NCBI RefSeq assembly: GCF_032854445.1
Contig: NC_088305.1
Location: forward strand, 18,153,717 to 18,217,716
Length of the DNA: 64,000 nt
Reading direction: 5' to 3'
Origin: Liolophura sinensis
Taxonomy: Eukaryota > Mollusca > Polyplacophora > Chitonida > Chitonidae
Part shown: in pieces, positions 1 through 10,934 of the stretch
Layout: the number at the start of each line of letters is the position of its first letter
Numbering within the stretch: position 1 is the first letter of the stretch
Position numbers and translations under genes: made by a program
The notes under the pieces: generated by a model
What the model was told of the DNA's origin: nothing
The model's input: only the letters and a program-made list of their open reading frames with translations
The model's database searches: none

Positions 1-388
1 ACACTGACAAGGGTTCTCCGTTGTTCTTGCAGAATACGCAGTGCCGTGAGACGCCGTTGACCCTGTTGTGAAGAAAACATGCGGTGGCCTTGGTGCGATA
101 TTGGTCATGATGGGGCAGGTGGCGCCCAGAAGGATTGCTTCGCATTTTAATCTGGAACATGTCGTATTCGTCCAGCGCATGATCTGTCCCATTGGTGTAA
201 AAGTCGTACCACTCTATGGATCGGACATAGTCTAAATGGTATTCCGGTACTGTAGACAGGCACAGAACGTCTGGATTTAACTGCCACTCACCGCAACAGT
301 CAGAGGACGACGAGCTTGAAAAGGAGGAATTGTGTTGAGACTGCGGGCTCACTTGCCTTGAGGATACACGGTGTTGGGACATAGCCAT
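1..388 (-). CDS. nanos: Nanos copy 1, short form type A, cut by the window edge
   Basis: Codons 1 to about 129 of a 181-aa-type Nanos frame; the rest lies left of base 1. The start ATG is at 386-388, directly at the junction of the 152-bp deletion that marks short units. Arg at position 7 marks type A. The first two zinc ligands (C117, C120 in the 181-aa numbering) are inside the window; the remaining six are not visible. No TATA box lies upstream. Confidence 0.9.
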   Translation of the reverse strand, partial: MAMSQHRVSSRQVSPQSQHNSSFSSSSSSDCCGEWQLNPDVLCLSTVPEYHLDYVRSIEWYDFYTNGTDHALDEYDMFQIKMRSNPSGRHLPHHDQYRTKATACFLHNRVNGVSRHCVFCKNNGEPLSV

Positions 389-1261
389 AAGAAAGTATAA
401 CTCATCAACTGTGGTGATGTTTAGTAATTGTTGGTCTGTAAGAATGTCTTCTCATCAGGAGGGCATTCTGGATGACTTCAGACGGATTACGCCCCCTGTC
501 ATATGTTGATAGCAATCTTGTTACATGGAGATAGCCGGTAAATAAGCGGCATGCCGTTTGATATGTGTCTATGAGAAGGGATTGGCCACTCCGTTAGCTT
601 GTGTACGTGTGCACTCGATAAAGAATCCGAACCATGAATGTGGAATTTGAAGATTTTCTTTTCAATATTATTCCATTAAAGTTGCCCAGAAATTGTATTT
701 TTCTTGTACGTGTTAGCTGTTGAATTAATGAGGAATGCTAAAGCTACCGCCTTTGTGATTCTGTTTGAAGAAAGGTTTCTTTTGAAAAAATGTTTAAATG
801 TCATTTATATTTCTTGTAGATTACAATAAAAACAGTATTAGGCCTCATACCTTTTTTCTGTCCCTGAGATAGTCTCGTAGCGCCATGTTGTCAAGTTCTC
901 TTTACAACTTACTTTGCGAAGAGATGTGAGTAAAAATAGAATAAAGGAAAGAGAATCAAATGGGTGTTTATAAAATAAATAAGGGAATTTTGTCGTAAAT
1001 GGATATGAGTGTTGTGAATTTATGCATAAAATATTGTTCTGTACACACTTTTTAGACAACGAAGTAAAGATTGTGCAGTAATGAAGAAGAAAGAGTATAA
1101 GGTGTTAGAATTTTTTTATATGTAACTGTTTGACGCAATACCTGTAGAGACGTTCAGGTTTGAATATGTCGGACTAGTTATATGCTGGACAGTAATGAAA
1201 GCTGGTAATATTATTGAGCAAGTCTAAGAGTCAAAGAGTTTGTTGTTTTCATTCAATGCTT

Positions 1262-1267
1262 TTTATT
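1262..1267 (-). terminator. Poly(A) signal AATAAA downstream of nanos
   Basis: Minus-strand AATAAA lies 96-101 nt past the stop codon of copy 2, implying a 3'UTR of roughly 110-130 nt. Copies 3-27 keep it at the same offset (for example 2779-2784, 4452-4457, 9161-9166, 39554-39559 and 41230-41235). It is destroyed in the last copy (28), where the T/A stretch near 42,900 has become all T. I see no Pumilio-type TGTANATA site between the stop and the signal. Confidence 0.65.
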
Positions 1268-1362
1268 TTCTCACTTGGTAACATCGAACAAGGAAGAATG
1301 GTGATATGTTTTCTTTAGCACTCAAAGAAATAGCACAGTATGTATGTTTAAGCTAGCACAAG

Positions 1363-1905
1363 TTATGGACGGTGGCTGTGCATCTTTCGCTTGGTATTCA
1401 AAGGACAGTACTTCAAGGTGTGGGCCATGTCTCCAGAGCTGCTGCAGATCGGGCAGGTGTATCGTCGGAGAATTGGACAAGTTACTCTTCCGGAGTCGTC
1501 TTTTAGCACGTGGCTGCCATACACTGACAAGGGTTCTCCGTTGTTCTTGCAGAATACGCAGTGCCGTGAGACGCCGTTGACCCTGTTGTGAAGAAAACAT
1601 GCGGTGGTCTTGGTGCGATATTGGTCATGATGGGGCAGGTGGCGCCCAGAAGGATTGCTTCGCATTTTAATCTGGAACATGTATTCGTCCAGCGCATGAT
1701 CTGTCCCATTGGTGTAAAAGTCGTACCACTCTATGGATCGGACATAGTCTAAATGGTATTCCGGTACTGTAAACAGGCACAGAACGTCTGGATTTAACTG
1801 CCACTCACCGCAAAAGTCAGAGGACGACGAGCTTGAAAAGGAGGAATTGTGTTGAGACTGCGGGCTCACTTGCCTTGAGGATACACTGTGTTGGGACATA
1901 GCCAT
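1363..1905 (-). CDS. nanos: Nanos copy 2, short form type B (180 aa)
   Basis: Germline translational repressor of the Nanos family, with both CCHC fingers (ligands C116, C119, H132, C143 and C151, C154, H162, C167). In known systems Nanos works with Pumilio on mRNA 3'UTRs and recruits the CCR4-NOT deadenylase; that role is inferred here from the family. This is the reference copy for type B: 180 aa because an in-frame 3-bp deletion removes Asp76 (counting from the MAMSQ start), with Phe31, Phe45 and Thr101 as further markers. The frame starts at the Met corresponding to Met22 of the 202-aa form, because the 152-bp deletion removed the original start and the TATA box. The frame remains open upstream of this ATG for about 22 codons without another ATG. 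A poly(A) signal follows at 1262-1267. Confidence 0.93.
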   Translation of the reverse strand: MAMSQHSVSSRQVSPQSQHNSSFSSSSSSDFCGEWQLNPDVLCLFTVPEYHLDYVRSIEWYDFYTNGTDHALDEYMFQIKMRSNPSGRHLPHHDQYRTKTTACFLHNRVNGVSRHCVFCKNNGEPLSVYGSHVLKDDSGRVTCPILRRYTCPICSSSGDMAHTLKYCPLNTKRKMHSHRP

Positions 1906-2778
1906 AAGAAAGTATAACTCATCAACTGTGGTGATGTTTAGTAATTGTTGGTCTGTGAGAATGTCTTCTCATCAGGAGGGCAGACTGGATGACTTCAGAC
2001 GGATTACGCCCCCTGTCATATGTTGATAGCAATTTTGTTACATGGAGATAGCCGGTAAATAAGCGGCATGCCGTTTGATATGTGTCTATGAGAAGAGATT
2101 GGCCACTCCGTTAGCTTGTGTACGTGTGCACTCGATAAAGAATCCGAACCATGAATGTGGAATTTGAAGTTTTTCTTTTCAATATTATTCCATTAAAGTT
2201 GCCCAGAAATTGTATTTTTCTTGTACGTGTTAGCTGTTGAATTAATGAGGAATGCTAAAGCTACCGCCTTTGTGATTCTGTTTGAAGAAAGGTTTCTTTT
2301 GAAAAAATGTTTAAATGTCATTTATATTTCTTGTAGATTACAATAAAGAAAGTATTAGGCCTCATACCTTTTTTCTGTCCCTGAGATAGTCTCGTAGCGC
2401 CATGTTGTCAAGTTCTCTTTACAACTTACTTTGCGAAGAGATGTGAGTAAAAATAGAATAAAGGAAAGAGAATCAAATGGGTGTTTATAAAATAAATAAG
2501 GGAATTTTGTCGTAAATGGATATGAGTGTTGTGAAATTATGCATAAAATATTGTTCTGTAAACACTTTTTAGACAACGAAGTAAAGATTGTGCAGTAATG
2601 AAGAAGAAAGAGTATAAGGTGTTAGAATTTTTTTATATGTAACTGTTTGACGCAATACCTGTAGAGACGTTCAGGTTTGAATATGTCGGACTAGTTATGT
2701 GCTGGATAGTAATGAAAGCTGGTATTATTGTTGAGCAAGTCTAAGAGTCAAAGAGTTTGTTGTTTTCATTCAATGCGT
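1906..2778. other. Intergenic spacer of the array (representative)
   Basis: This stretch between nanos copies 2 and 3 stands for the spacer of every unit. Reading on the plus strand it holds: the sequence upstream of the nanos start; a perfect 10-bp palindrome CGGCATGCCG (547-556 in the first unit, kept in every unit); an AT-rich stretch with most of the unit-specific substitutions; then a segment of about 220 bp almost invariant between units (2355-2576), with a minus-strand GTAAGT at 2424-2429. An open frame of 73 codons covers that invariant segment but begins at TTG and has no ATG, so I do not call it a gene. Confidence 0.7.
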
Positions 2779-2879
2779 TTTATTTTCTCACTTGGTAACA
2801 TCGAACAAGGAAGAACGGTGATATGTTCTCTTTAGCACTCAAAGAAATAGCACAATATGTATGTTTAAGCTAGCACAAG

Positions 2880-3488
2880 TTATGGACGGTGGCTGTGCAT
2901 CTTTCGCTTGGTATTCAAAGGACAGTACTTCAAGGTGTGGGCCATGTCTCCAGAGCTGCTGCAGATCGGGCAGGTGTATCGTCGGAGAATGGGACAAGTT
3001 ACTCTTCCGGAGTCGTCTTTTAGCACGTGGCTGCCATACACTGACAAGGGTTCTCCGTTGTTCTTGCAGAATACGCAGTGCCGTGAGACGCCGTTGACCC
3101 TGTTGTGAAGAAAACATGCGGTGGCCTTGGTGCGATATTGGTCATGATGGGGCAGGTGGCGCCCAGAAGGATTGCTTCGCATTTTAATTTGGAACATGTC
3201 GTATTCGTCCAGCGCATGATCTGTCCCATTGGTGTAAAAGTCGTACCACTCTATGGATCGGACATAGTCTAAATGGTATTCCGGTACTGTAGACAGGCAC
3301 AGAGCTTCTGGATTTAACTGCCACTCACCGCAACAGTCAGAGGACGACGAGCTTGAAAAGGAGGAATTGTGTTGAGACTGCGGGCTCACTTGCCTTGAGG
3401 ATACACTGTGTTGGGACATAGCCATAATGCTTTCCGCTAGGGCAGAGGTGAGTTGCTGATACATGTTTACAAGTAAACTGGCTGGCAT
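2880..3488 (-). CDS. nanos: Nanos copy 3, long form (202 aa), reference long copy
   Basis: A full Nanos frame. Residues 1-21 are found only in long copies. Residues about 35-50 are Ser/Gln-rich with a run of six Ser after Phe44. An acidic/aromatic stretch at about 70-100 contains Glu-Trp-Tyr-Asp-Phe-Tyr. The zf-nanos domain at 138-189 has ligands C138, C141, H154, C165 (CX2CX12HX10C) and C173, C176, H184, C189 (CX2CX7HX4C), followed by a short basic tail. The length is within the family range (vertebrate Nanos2/3 are about 140-175 aa, others longer). The single uninterrupted frame fits the compact nanos gene structure of many animals. The ATG at 3486-3488 was chosen because it is the first Met and sits 46-53 nt below a TATA box. 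Glu40-Ala41 in MAMSQ numbering marks subtype E. Confidence 0.95.
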   Translation of the reverse strand: MPASLLVNMYQQLTSALAESIMAMSQHSVSSRQVSPQSQHNSSFSSSSSSDCCGEWQLNPEALCLSTVPEYHLDYVRSIEWYDFYTNGTDHALDEYDMFQIKMRSNPSGRHLPHHDQYRTKATACFLHNRVNGVSRHCVFCKNNGEPLSVYGSHVLKDDSGRVTCPILRRYTCPICSSSGDMAHTLKYCPLNTKRKMHSHRP

Positions 3489-3533
3489 TGACTGTTGGAC
3501 AGAAGTTATGAGTATCCGTGTGAAATCAGCATG

Positions 3534-3541
3534 TATTTATA
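3534..3541 (-). promoter_or_regulatory. TATA box (TATAAATA) of long-form nanos copies
   Basis: On the minus strand TATAAATA lies 46-53 nt upstream of the ATG of copy 3. That places a transcription start about 15-25 nt before the ATG, so the 5'UTR would be very short. The same octamer, at the same spacing, precedes every long open copy: 8244-8251, 9916-9923, 14626-14633, 17818-17825, 22528-22535, 24201-24208, 27393-27400, 30582-30589, 32255-32262, 33927-33934, 38637-38644 and 40309-40316. It lies inside the 152-bp segment missing from all short copies. A competing reading is that the CAG ending 3 nt before the ATG, preceded by a pyrimidine-rich stretch, is a splice acceptor. Confidence 0.6.
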
Positions 3542-4552
3542 TGGTAGCTGTGCATTGTTCTCAGTAGGGGATAGCTTAAGAAAGTATAACTCATCAACTG
3601 TGGTGATGTTTAGTAATTATTGGTCTGTGAGAATGTCTTCTCATCAGGAGGGCAGTCTGGATGGCTTCAGACGGATTACGCCCCCTGTCATATGTTGATA
3701 GCAATCTGGTTACATAGAGATAGCCGGTAAATAAGCGGCATGCCGTTTGATATGTGTCTATGAGAAGGGATTGGCCACTCCGTTAGCTTGTGTACATGTG
3801 CACTCGATAAAGAATCCGAACCATGAATGTGGAATTTGAAGTTTTTCTTTTCAATATTATTCCATTAAAGTTGCCCAGAAATTGTATTTTTCTTGTACGT
3901 GTTAGGAGTTGATTTAATGAGGAATGCTAAAGCTACCGCCTTTGTGATTCTGTTTGAAGAAAGGTTTCTTTTGAAAAAATGTTTAAATGTCATTTATATT
4001 TCTTGTAGATTACAATAAAGAAAGTATTAGGCCTCATACCTTTTTTCTGTCCCTGAGATAGTCTCGTAGCGCCATGTTGTCAAGTTCTCTTTACAACTTA
4101 CTTTGCGAAGAGATGTGAGTAAAAATAGAATAAAGGAAAGAGAATCAAATGGGTGTTTATAAAATAAATAAGGGAATTTTGTCGTAAATGGATATGAGTG
4201 TTGTGAAATTATGCATAAAATATTGTTCTGTACACACTTTTTAGACAACGAAGTAAAGATTGTGCAGTAATGAAGAAGAAAGAGTATAAGGTGTTAGAAT
4301 TTTTTTTATATGTAACTGTTTGACGCAATACCTGTAGAGACGTTCAGGTTTGAATATGTCGGACTAGTTATATGCTGGATAGTAATGAAAGCTGGTATTA
4401 TTGTTGAGCAAGTCTAAGAGTCAAAGAGTTTGTTGTTTTCATTCAATGCGTTTTATTTTCTCACTTGGTAACATCGAACAAGGAAGAACGGTGATATGTT
4501 CTCTTTAGCACTCAAAGAAATAGCACAATATGTATGTTTAAGCTAGCACAAG

Positions 4553-5098
4553 TTATGGACGGTGTCTGTGCATCTTTCGCTTGGTATTCAAAGGACAGTA
4601 CTTCAAGGTGTGGGCCATGTCTCCAGAGCTGCTGCAGATCGGGCAGGTGTATCGTCGGAGAATGGGACAAGTTACTCTTCCGGAGTCGTCTTTTAGCACG
4701 TGGCTGCCATACACTGACAAGGGTTCTCCGTTGTTCTTGCAGAATACGCAGTGCCGTGAGACGCCGTTGACCCTGTTGTGAAGAAAACATGCGGTGGCCT
4801 TGGTGCGATATTGGTCATGATGGGGCAGGTGGCGCCCAGAAGGATTGCTTCGCATTTTAATCTGGAACATGTCGTATTCGTCCAGCGCATGATCTGTCCC
4901 ATTGGTGTAAAAGTCGTACCACTCTATGGATCGGACATAGTCTAAATGGTATTCCGGTACTGTAGACAGGCACAGAACGTCTGGATTTAACTGCCACTCA
5001 CCGCAACAGTCAGAGGACGACGAGCTTGAAAAGGAGGAATTGTGTTGAGACTGCGGGCTCACTTGCCTTGAGGATACACGGTGTTGGGACATAGCCAT
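4553..5098 (-). CDS. nanos: Nanos copy 4, short form type A (181 aa)
   Basis: Reference copy for type A: 181 aa, Arg7 and Arg178 as markers, all eight zinc ligands present (C117, C120, H133, C144; C152, C155, H163, C168). It starts at the Met that is residue 22 of the long form. The bases immediately upstream of the ATG are those that lie beyond the TATA box in long units, so TATA and codons 1-21 are gone. The open frame, despite the missing promoter, means either use of another promoter or recent homogenisation with functional copies. Confidence 0.93.
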   Translation of the reverse strand: MAMSQHRVSSRQVSPQSQHNSSFSSSSSSDCCGEWQLNPDVLCLSTVPEYHLDYVRSIEWYDFYTNGTDHALDEYDMFQIKMRSNPSGRHLPHHDQYRTKATACFLHNRVNGVSRHCVFCKNNGEPLSVYGSHVLKDDSGRVTCPILRRYTCPICSSSGDMAHTLKYCPLNTKRKMHRHRP

Positions 5099-6072
5099 AA
5101 GAAAGTATAACTCATCAACTGTGGTGATGTTTAGTAATTGTTGGTCTGTAAGAATGTCTTCTCATCAGGAGGGCATTCTGGATGACTTCAGACGGATTAC
5201 GCCCCCTGTCATATGTTGATAGCAATCTTGTTACATGGAGATAGCCGGTAAATAAGCGGCATGCCGTTTGATATGTGTCTATGAGAAGGGATTGGCCACT
5301 CCGTTAGCTTGTGTACGTGTGCACTCGATAAAGAATCCGAACCATGAATGTGGAATTTGAAGATTTTCTTTTCAATATTATTCCATTAAAGTTGCCCAGA
5401 AATTGTATTTTTCTTGTACGTGTTAGCTGTTGAATTAATGAGGAATGCTAAAGCTACCGCCTTTGTGATTCTGTTTGAAGAAAGGTTTCTTTTGAAAAAA
5501 TGTTTAAATGTCATTTATATTTCTTGTAGATTACAATAAAAACAGTATTAGGCCTCATACCTTTTTTCTGTCCCTGAGATAGTCTCGTAGCGCCATGTTG
5601 TCAAGTTCTCTTTACAACTTACTTTGCGAAGAGATGTGAGTAAAAATAGAATAAAGGAAAGAGAATCAAATGGGTGTTTATAAAATAAATAAGGGAATTT
5701 TGTCGTAAATGGATATGAGTGTTGTGAATTTATGCATAAAATATTGTTCTGTACACACTTTTTAGACAACGAAGTAAAGATTGTGCAGTAATGAAGAAGA
5801 AAGAGTATAAGGTGTTAGAATTTTTTTATATGTAACTGTTTGACGCAATACCTGTAGAGACGTTCAGGTTTGAATATGTCGGACTAGTTATATGCTGGAC
5901 AGTAATGAAAGCTGGTAATATTATTGAGCAAGTCTAAGAGTCAAAGAGTTTGTTGTTTTCATTCAATGCTTTTTATTTTCTCACTTGGTAACATCGAACA
6001 AGGAAGAATGGTGATATGTTTTCTTTAGCACTCAAAGAAATAGCACAGTATGTATGTTTAAGCTAGCACAAG

Positions 6073-6615
6073 TTATGGACGGTGGCTGTGCATCTTTCGC
6101 TTGGTATTCAAAGGACAGTACTTCAAGGTGTGGGCCATGTCTCCAGAGCTGCTGCAGATCGGGCAGGTGTATCGTCGGAGAATTGGACAAGTTACTCTTC
6201 CGGAGTCGTCTTTTAGCACGTGGCTGCCATACACTGACAAGGGTTCTCCGTTGTTCTTGCAGAATACGCAGTGCCGTGAGACGCCGTTGACCCTGTTGTG
6301 AAGAAAACATGCGGTGGTCTTGGTGCGATATTGGTCATGATGGGGCAGGTGGCGCCCAGAAGGATTGCTTCGCATTTTAATCTGGAACATGTATTCGTCC
6401 AGCGCATGATCTGTCCCATTGGTGTAAAAGTCGTACCACTCTATGGATCGGACATAGTCTAAATGGTATTCCGGTACTGTAAACAGGCACAGAACGTCTG
6501 GATTTAACTGCCACTCACCGCAAAAGTCAGAGGACGACGAGCTTGAAAAGGAGGAATTGTGTTGAGACTGCGGGCTCACTTGCCTTGAGGATACACTGTG
6601 TTGGGACATAGCCAT
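6073..6615 (-). CDS. nanos: Nanos copy 5, short form type B (180 aa)
   Basis: Protein identical to copy 2: Asp76 deleted, Phe31, Phe45, Thr101. Both zinc fingers intact, no TATA box. It follows a type A copy and precedes a type C copy in the A-B-C-D order. Confidence 0.93.
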   Translation of the reverse strand: MAMSQHSVSSRQVSPQSQHNSSFSSSSSSDFCGEWQLNPDVLCLFTVPEYHLDYVRSIEWYDFYTNGTDHALDEYMFQIKMRSNPSGRHLPHHDQYRTKTTACFLHNRVNGVSRHCVFCKNNGEPLSVYGSHVLKDDSGRVTCPILRRYTCPICSSSGDMAHTLKYCPLNTKRKMHSHRP

Positions 6616-7589
6616 AAGAAAGTATAACTCATCAACTGTGGTGATGTTTAGTAATTGTTGGTCTGTGAGAATGTCTTCTCATCAGGAGGGCAGACTGGAT
6701 GACTTCAGACGGATTACGCCCCCTGTCATATGTTGATAGCAATTTTGTTACATGGAGATAGCCGGTAAATAAGCGGCATGCCGTTTGATATGTGTCTATG
6801 AGAAGAGATTGGCCACTCCGTTAGCTTGTGTACGTGTGCACTCGATAAAGAATCCGAACCATGAATGTGGAATTTGAAGTTTTTCTTTTCAATATTATTC
6901 CATTAAAGTTGCCCAGAAATTGTATTTTTCTTGTACGTGTTAGCTGTTGAATTAATGAGGAATGCTAAAGCTACCGCCTTTGTGATTCTGTTTGAAGAAA
7001 GGTTTCTTTTGAAAAAATGTTTAAATGTCATTTATATTTCTTGTAGATTACAATAAAGAAAGTATTAGGCCTCATACCTTTTTTCTGTCCCTGAGATAGT
7101 CTCGTAGCGCCATGTTGTCAAGTTCTCTTTACAACTTACTTTGCGAAGAGATGTGAGTAAAAATAGAATAAAGGAAAGAGAATCAAATGGGTGTTTATAA
7201 AATAAATAAGGGAATTTTGTCGTAAATGGATATGAGTGTTGTGAAATTATGCATAAAATATTGTTCTGTAAACACTTTTTAGACAACGAAGTAAAGATTG
7301 TGCAGTAATGAAGAAGAAAGAGTATAAGGTGTTAGAATTTTTTTACATGTAACTGTTTGACGCAATACCTGTAGAGACGTTCAGGTTTGAATATGTCGGA
7401 CTAGTTATATGCTGGACAGTAATGAAAGCTGGTAATATTATTGAGCAAGTCTAAGAGTCAAAGAGTTTGTTGTTTTCATTCAATGCTTTTTATTTTCTCA
7501 CTTGGTAACATCGAACAAGGAAGAATGGTGATATGTTCTCTTTAGCACTCAAAGAAATAGCACAATATGTATGTTTAAGCTAGCACAAG

Positions 7590-8198
7590 TTATGGACGGT
7601 GGCTGTGCATCTTTCGCTTGGTATTCAAAGGACAGTACTTCAAGGTGTGGGCCATGTCTCCAGAGCTGCTGCAGATCGGGCAGGTGTATCGTCGGAGAAT
7701 GGGACAAGAGACTCTTCCGGAGTCGTCTTTTAGCACGTGGCTGCCATACACTGACAAGGGTTCTCCGTTGTTCTTGCAGAATACGCAGTGCCGTGAGACG
7801 CCGTTGACCCTGTTGTGAAGAAAACATGCGGTGGCCTTGGTGCGATATTGGTCATGATGGGGCAGGTGGCGCCCAGAAGGATTGCTTCGCATTTTAATCT
7901 GGAACATGTCGTATTCGTCCAGCGCATGATCTGTCCCATTGGTGTAAAAGTCGTACCACTCTATGGATCGGACATAGTCTAAATGGTATTCCGGTACTGT
8001 AGACAGGCACAGAACGTCTGGATTTAACTGCCACTCACCGCAACAGTCAGAGGACGACGAGCTTGAAAAGGAGGAATTGTGTTGAGACTGCGGGCTCACT
8101 TGCCTTGAGGATACACTGTTTTGGGACATAGCCATAATGCTTTCTGCTAGGGCAGAGGTGAGTTGCTGATACATGTTTACAAGTAAACTGGCTGGCAT
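7590..8198 (-). CDS. nanos: Nanos copy 6, long form type C (202 aa)
   Basis: Reference copy for type C: Asn6 (MAMSQ numbering) and Ser143 inside the first zinc finger, produced by a two-base change next to a silent Val142 change. All zinc ligands are intact, with the TATA box at 8244-8251. Copies 10, 15, 16 and 25 encode the identical protein. Confidence 0.94.
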   Translation of the reverse strand: MPASLLVNMYQQLTSALAESIMAMSQNSVSSRQVSPQSQHNSSFSSSSSSDCCGEWQLNPDVLCLSTVPEYHLDYVRSIEWYDFYTNGTDHALDEYDMFQIKMRSNPSGRHLPHHDQYRTKATACFLHNRVNGVSRHCVFCKNNGEPLSVYGSHVLKDDSGRVSCPILRRYTCPICSSSGDMAHTLKYCPLNTKRKMHSHRP

Positions 8199-9261
8199 TG
8201 ACTGTTGGACAGAAGTTATGAGTATCCGTGTGAAATCAGCATGTATTTATATGGTAGCTGTGCATTGTTCTCAGTAGGGGATAGCTTAAGAAAGTATAAC
8301 TCATCAACTGTGGTAATGTTTAGTAATTGTTGGTCTGTGAGAATGTCTTCTCATCAGGAGGGCAGTCTGGATGGCTTCAGACGGATTACGCCCCCTGTCA
8401 TATGTTGATAGCAATCTTGTTACATGGAGATAGCCGGTAAATAAGCGGCATGCCGTTTGATATGTGTCTATGAGAAGGGATTGGCCACTCCGTTAGCTTG
8501 TGTACGTGTGCACTCGATAAAGAATCCGAACCATGAATGTGGAATTTGAAGTTTTTCTTTTCAATATTATTCCATTAAAGTTGCCCAGAAATTGTATTTT
8601 TCTTGTACGTGTTAGGTGTTGAATTAATGAGGAATGCTAAAGCTACCGAGTCTGTGATTCTGTTTGAAGAAAGGTTTCTTTTGAAAAAATGTTTAAATGT
8701 CATTTATATTTCTTGTAGATTACAATAAAGAAAGTATTAGGCCTCATACCTTTTTTCTGTCCCTGAGATAGTCTCGTAGCGCCATGTTGTCAAGTTCTCT
8801 TTACAACTTACTTTGCGAAGAGATGTGAGTAAAAATAGAATAAAGGAAAGAGAATCAAATGGGTGTTTATAAAATAAATAAGGGAATTTTGTCGTAAATG
8901 GATATGAGTGTTGTGAAATTATGCATAAAATATTGTTCTGTACACACTTTTTAGACAACGAAGTAAAGATTGTGCAGTAATGAAGAAGAAAGTGTATAAG
9001 GTGTTAGAATTTTTTTATATGTAACTGTTTGACGCAATACCTGTAGAGACGTTCAGATTTGAATATGTCGGACTAGTTATATGCTGGATAGTAATGAAAG
9101 CTGGTATTATTGTTGAGCAAGTCTAAGAGTCAAAGAGTTTGTTGTTTTCATTCAATGCGTTTTATTTTCTCACTTGGGAACATCGAACAAGGAAGAACGG
9201 TGATATGTTCTCTTTAGCACTCAAAGAAATAGCACAATATGTATGTTTAAGCTAGCACAAG

Positions 9262-9870
9262 TTATGGACGGTGGCTGTGCATCTTTCGCTTGGTATTCAA
9301 AGGACAGTACTTCAAGGTGTGGGCCATGTCTCCAAAGCTGCTGCAGATCGGGCAGGTGTATCGTCGGAGAATGGGACAAGTTACTCTTCCGGAGTCGTCT
9401 TTTAGCACGTGGCTGCCATACACTGACAAGGGTTCTCCGTTGTTCTTGCAGAATACGCAGTGCCGTGAGACGCCGTTGACCCTGTTGTGAAGAAAACATG
9501 CGGTGGCCTTGGTGCGATATTGGTCATGATGGGGCAGGTGGCGCCCAGAAGGATTGCTTCGCATTTTAATCTGGAACATGTCGTATTCGTCCAGCGCATG
9601 ATCTGTCCCATTGGTGTAAAAGTCGTACCACTCTATGGATCGGACATAGTCTAAATGGTATTCCGGTACTGTAGACAGGCACAGAGCGTCTGGATTTAAC
9701 TGCCACTCACCGCAACAGTCAGAGGACGACGAGCTTGAAAAGGAGGAATTGTGTTGAGACTGCGGGCTCACTTGCCTTGAGGATACACTGTGTTGGGACA
9801 TAGCCATAATGCTTTCCGCTAGGGCAGAGGTGAGTTGCTGATACATGTTTACAAGTAAACTGGCTGGCAT
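9262..9870 (-). CDS. nanos: Nanos copy 7, long form type D (202 aa)
   Basis: Reference copy for type D: Ala41 and Phe158, the latter in the loop of the second zinc finger between C155 and H163. All eight ligands present, TATA box at 9916-9923. Copy 22 encodes the same protein. It closes the first complete A-B-C-D block (copies 4-7). Confidence 0.94.
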   Translation of the reverse strand: MPASLLVNMYQQLTSALAESIMAMSQHSVSSRQVSPQSQHNSSFSSSSSSDCCGEWQLNPDALCLSTVPEYHLDYVRSIEWYDFYTNGTDHALDEYDMFQIKMRSNPSGRHLPHHDQYRTKATACFLHNRVNGVSRHCVFCKNNGEPLSVYGSHVLKDDSGRVTCPILRRYTCPICSSFGDMAHTLKYCPLNTKRKMHSHRP

Positions 9871-10934
9871 TGACTGTTGGACAGAAGTTATGAGTATCCG
9901 TGTGAAATCAGCATGTATTTATATGGTAGCTGTGCATTGTTCTCAGTAGGGGATAGCTTAAGAAAGTATAACTCATCAACTGTGGTAATGTTTAGTAATT
10001 GTTGGTCTGTGAGAATGTCTTCTCATCAGGAGGGCAGTCTGGATGGCTTCAGACGGATTACGCCCCCTGTCATATGTTGATAGCAATCTTGTTACATGGA
10101 GATAGCCGGTAAATAAGCGGCATGCCGTTTGATATGTGTCTATGAGAAGGGATTGGCCACTCCGTTAGCTTGTGTACGTGTGCACTCGATAAAGAATCCG
10201 AACCATGAATGTGGAATTTGAAGTTTTTCTTTTCAATATTATTCCATTAAAGTTGCCCAGAAATTGTATTTTTCTTGTACGTGTTAGGAGTTGATTTAAT
10301 GAGGAATGCTAAAGCTACCGCCTTTGTGATTCTGTTTGAAGAAAGGTTTCTTTTGAAAAAATGTTTAAATGTCATTTATATTTCTTGTAGATTACAATAA
10401 AAACAGTATTAGGCCTCATACCTTTTTTCTGTCCCTGAGATAGTCTCGTAGCGCCATGTTGTCAAGTTCTCTTTACAACTTACTTTGCGAAGAGATGTGA
10501 GTAAAAATAGAATAAAGGAAAGAGAATCAAATGGGTGTTTATAAAATAAATAAGGGAATTTTGTCGTAAATGGATATGAGTGTTGTGAAATTATGCATAA
10601 AATATTGTTCTGTACACACTTTTTAGACAACGAAGTAAAGATTGTGCAGTAATGAAGAAGAAAGAGTATAAGGTGTTAGAATTTTTTTTATATGTAACTG
10701 TTTGACGCAATACCTGTAGAGACGTTCAGGTTTGAATATGTCGGACTAGTTATATGCTGGATAGTAATGAAAGCTGGTATTATTGTTGAGCAAGTCTAAG
10801 AGTCAAAGAGTTTGTTGTTTTCATTCAATGCGTTTTATTTTCTCACTTGGTAACATCGAACAAGGAAGAATGGTGATATGTTCTCTTTAGCACTCAAAGA
10901 AATAGCACAATATGTATGTTTAAGCTAGCACAAG

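Noticed and set aside
838-1059. 73-codon minus-strand frame repeated in every unit, as a second gene of the array
   Set aside because: It begins at TTG and contains no ATG, its translation resembles nothing known, and it is kept mainly because the units are homogenised. In the border unit (42477-42698) its few changes all alter the residue. The segment may still matter as noncoding sequence (see findings).
1322-1600. Overlapping 92-, 78-, 66- and 68/69-codon frames on both strands at each nanos copy
   Set aside because: Shadow frames of the nanos coding sequence. The nanos frame explains the conserved zinc-finger spacing; the others have no domain.
3495-3698. 67-codon plus-strand frame upstream of long nanos copies
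   Set aside because: Antisense to the promoter region, present only because the 152-bp segment is present, with no recognisable feature.
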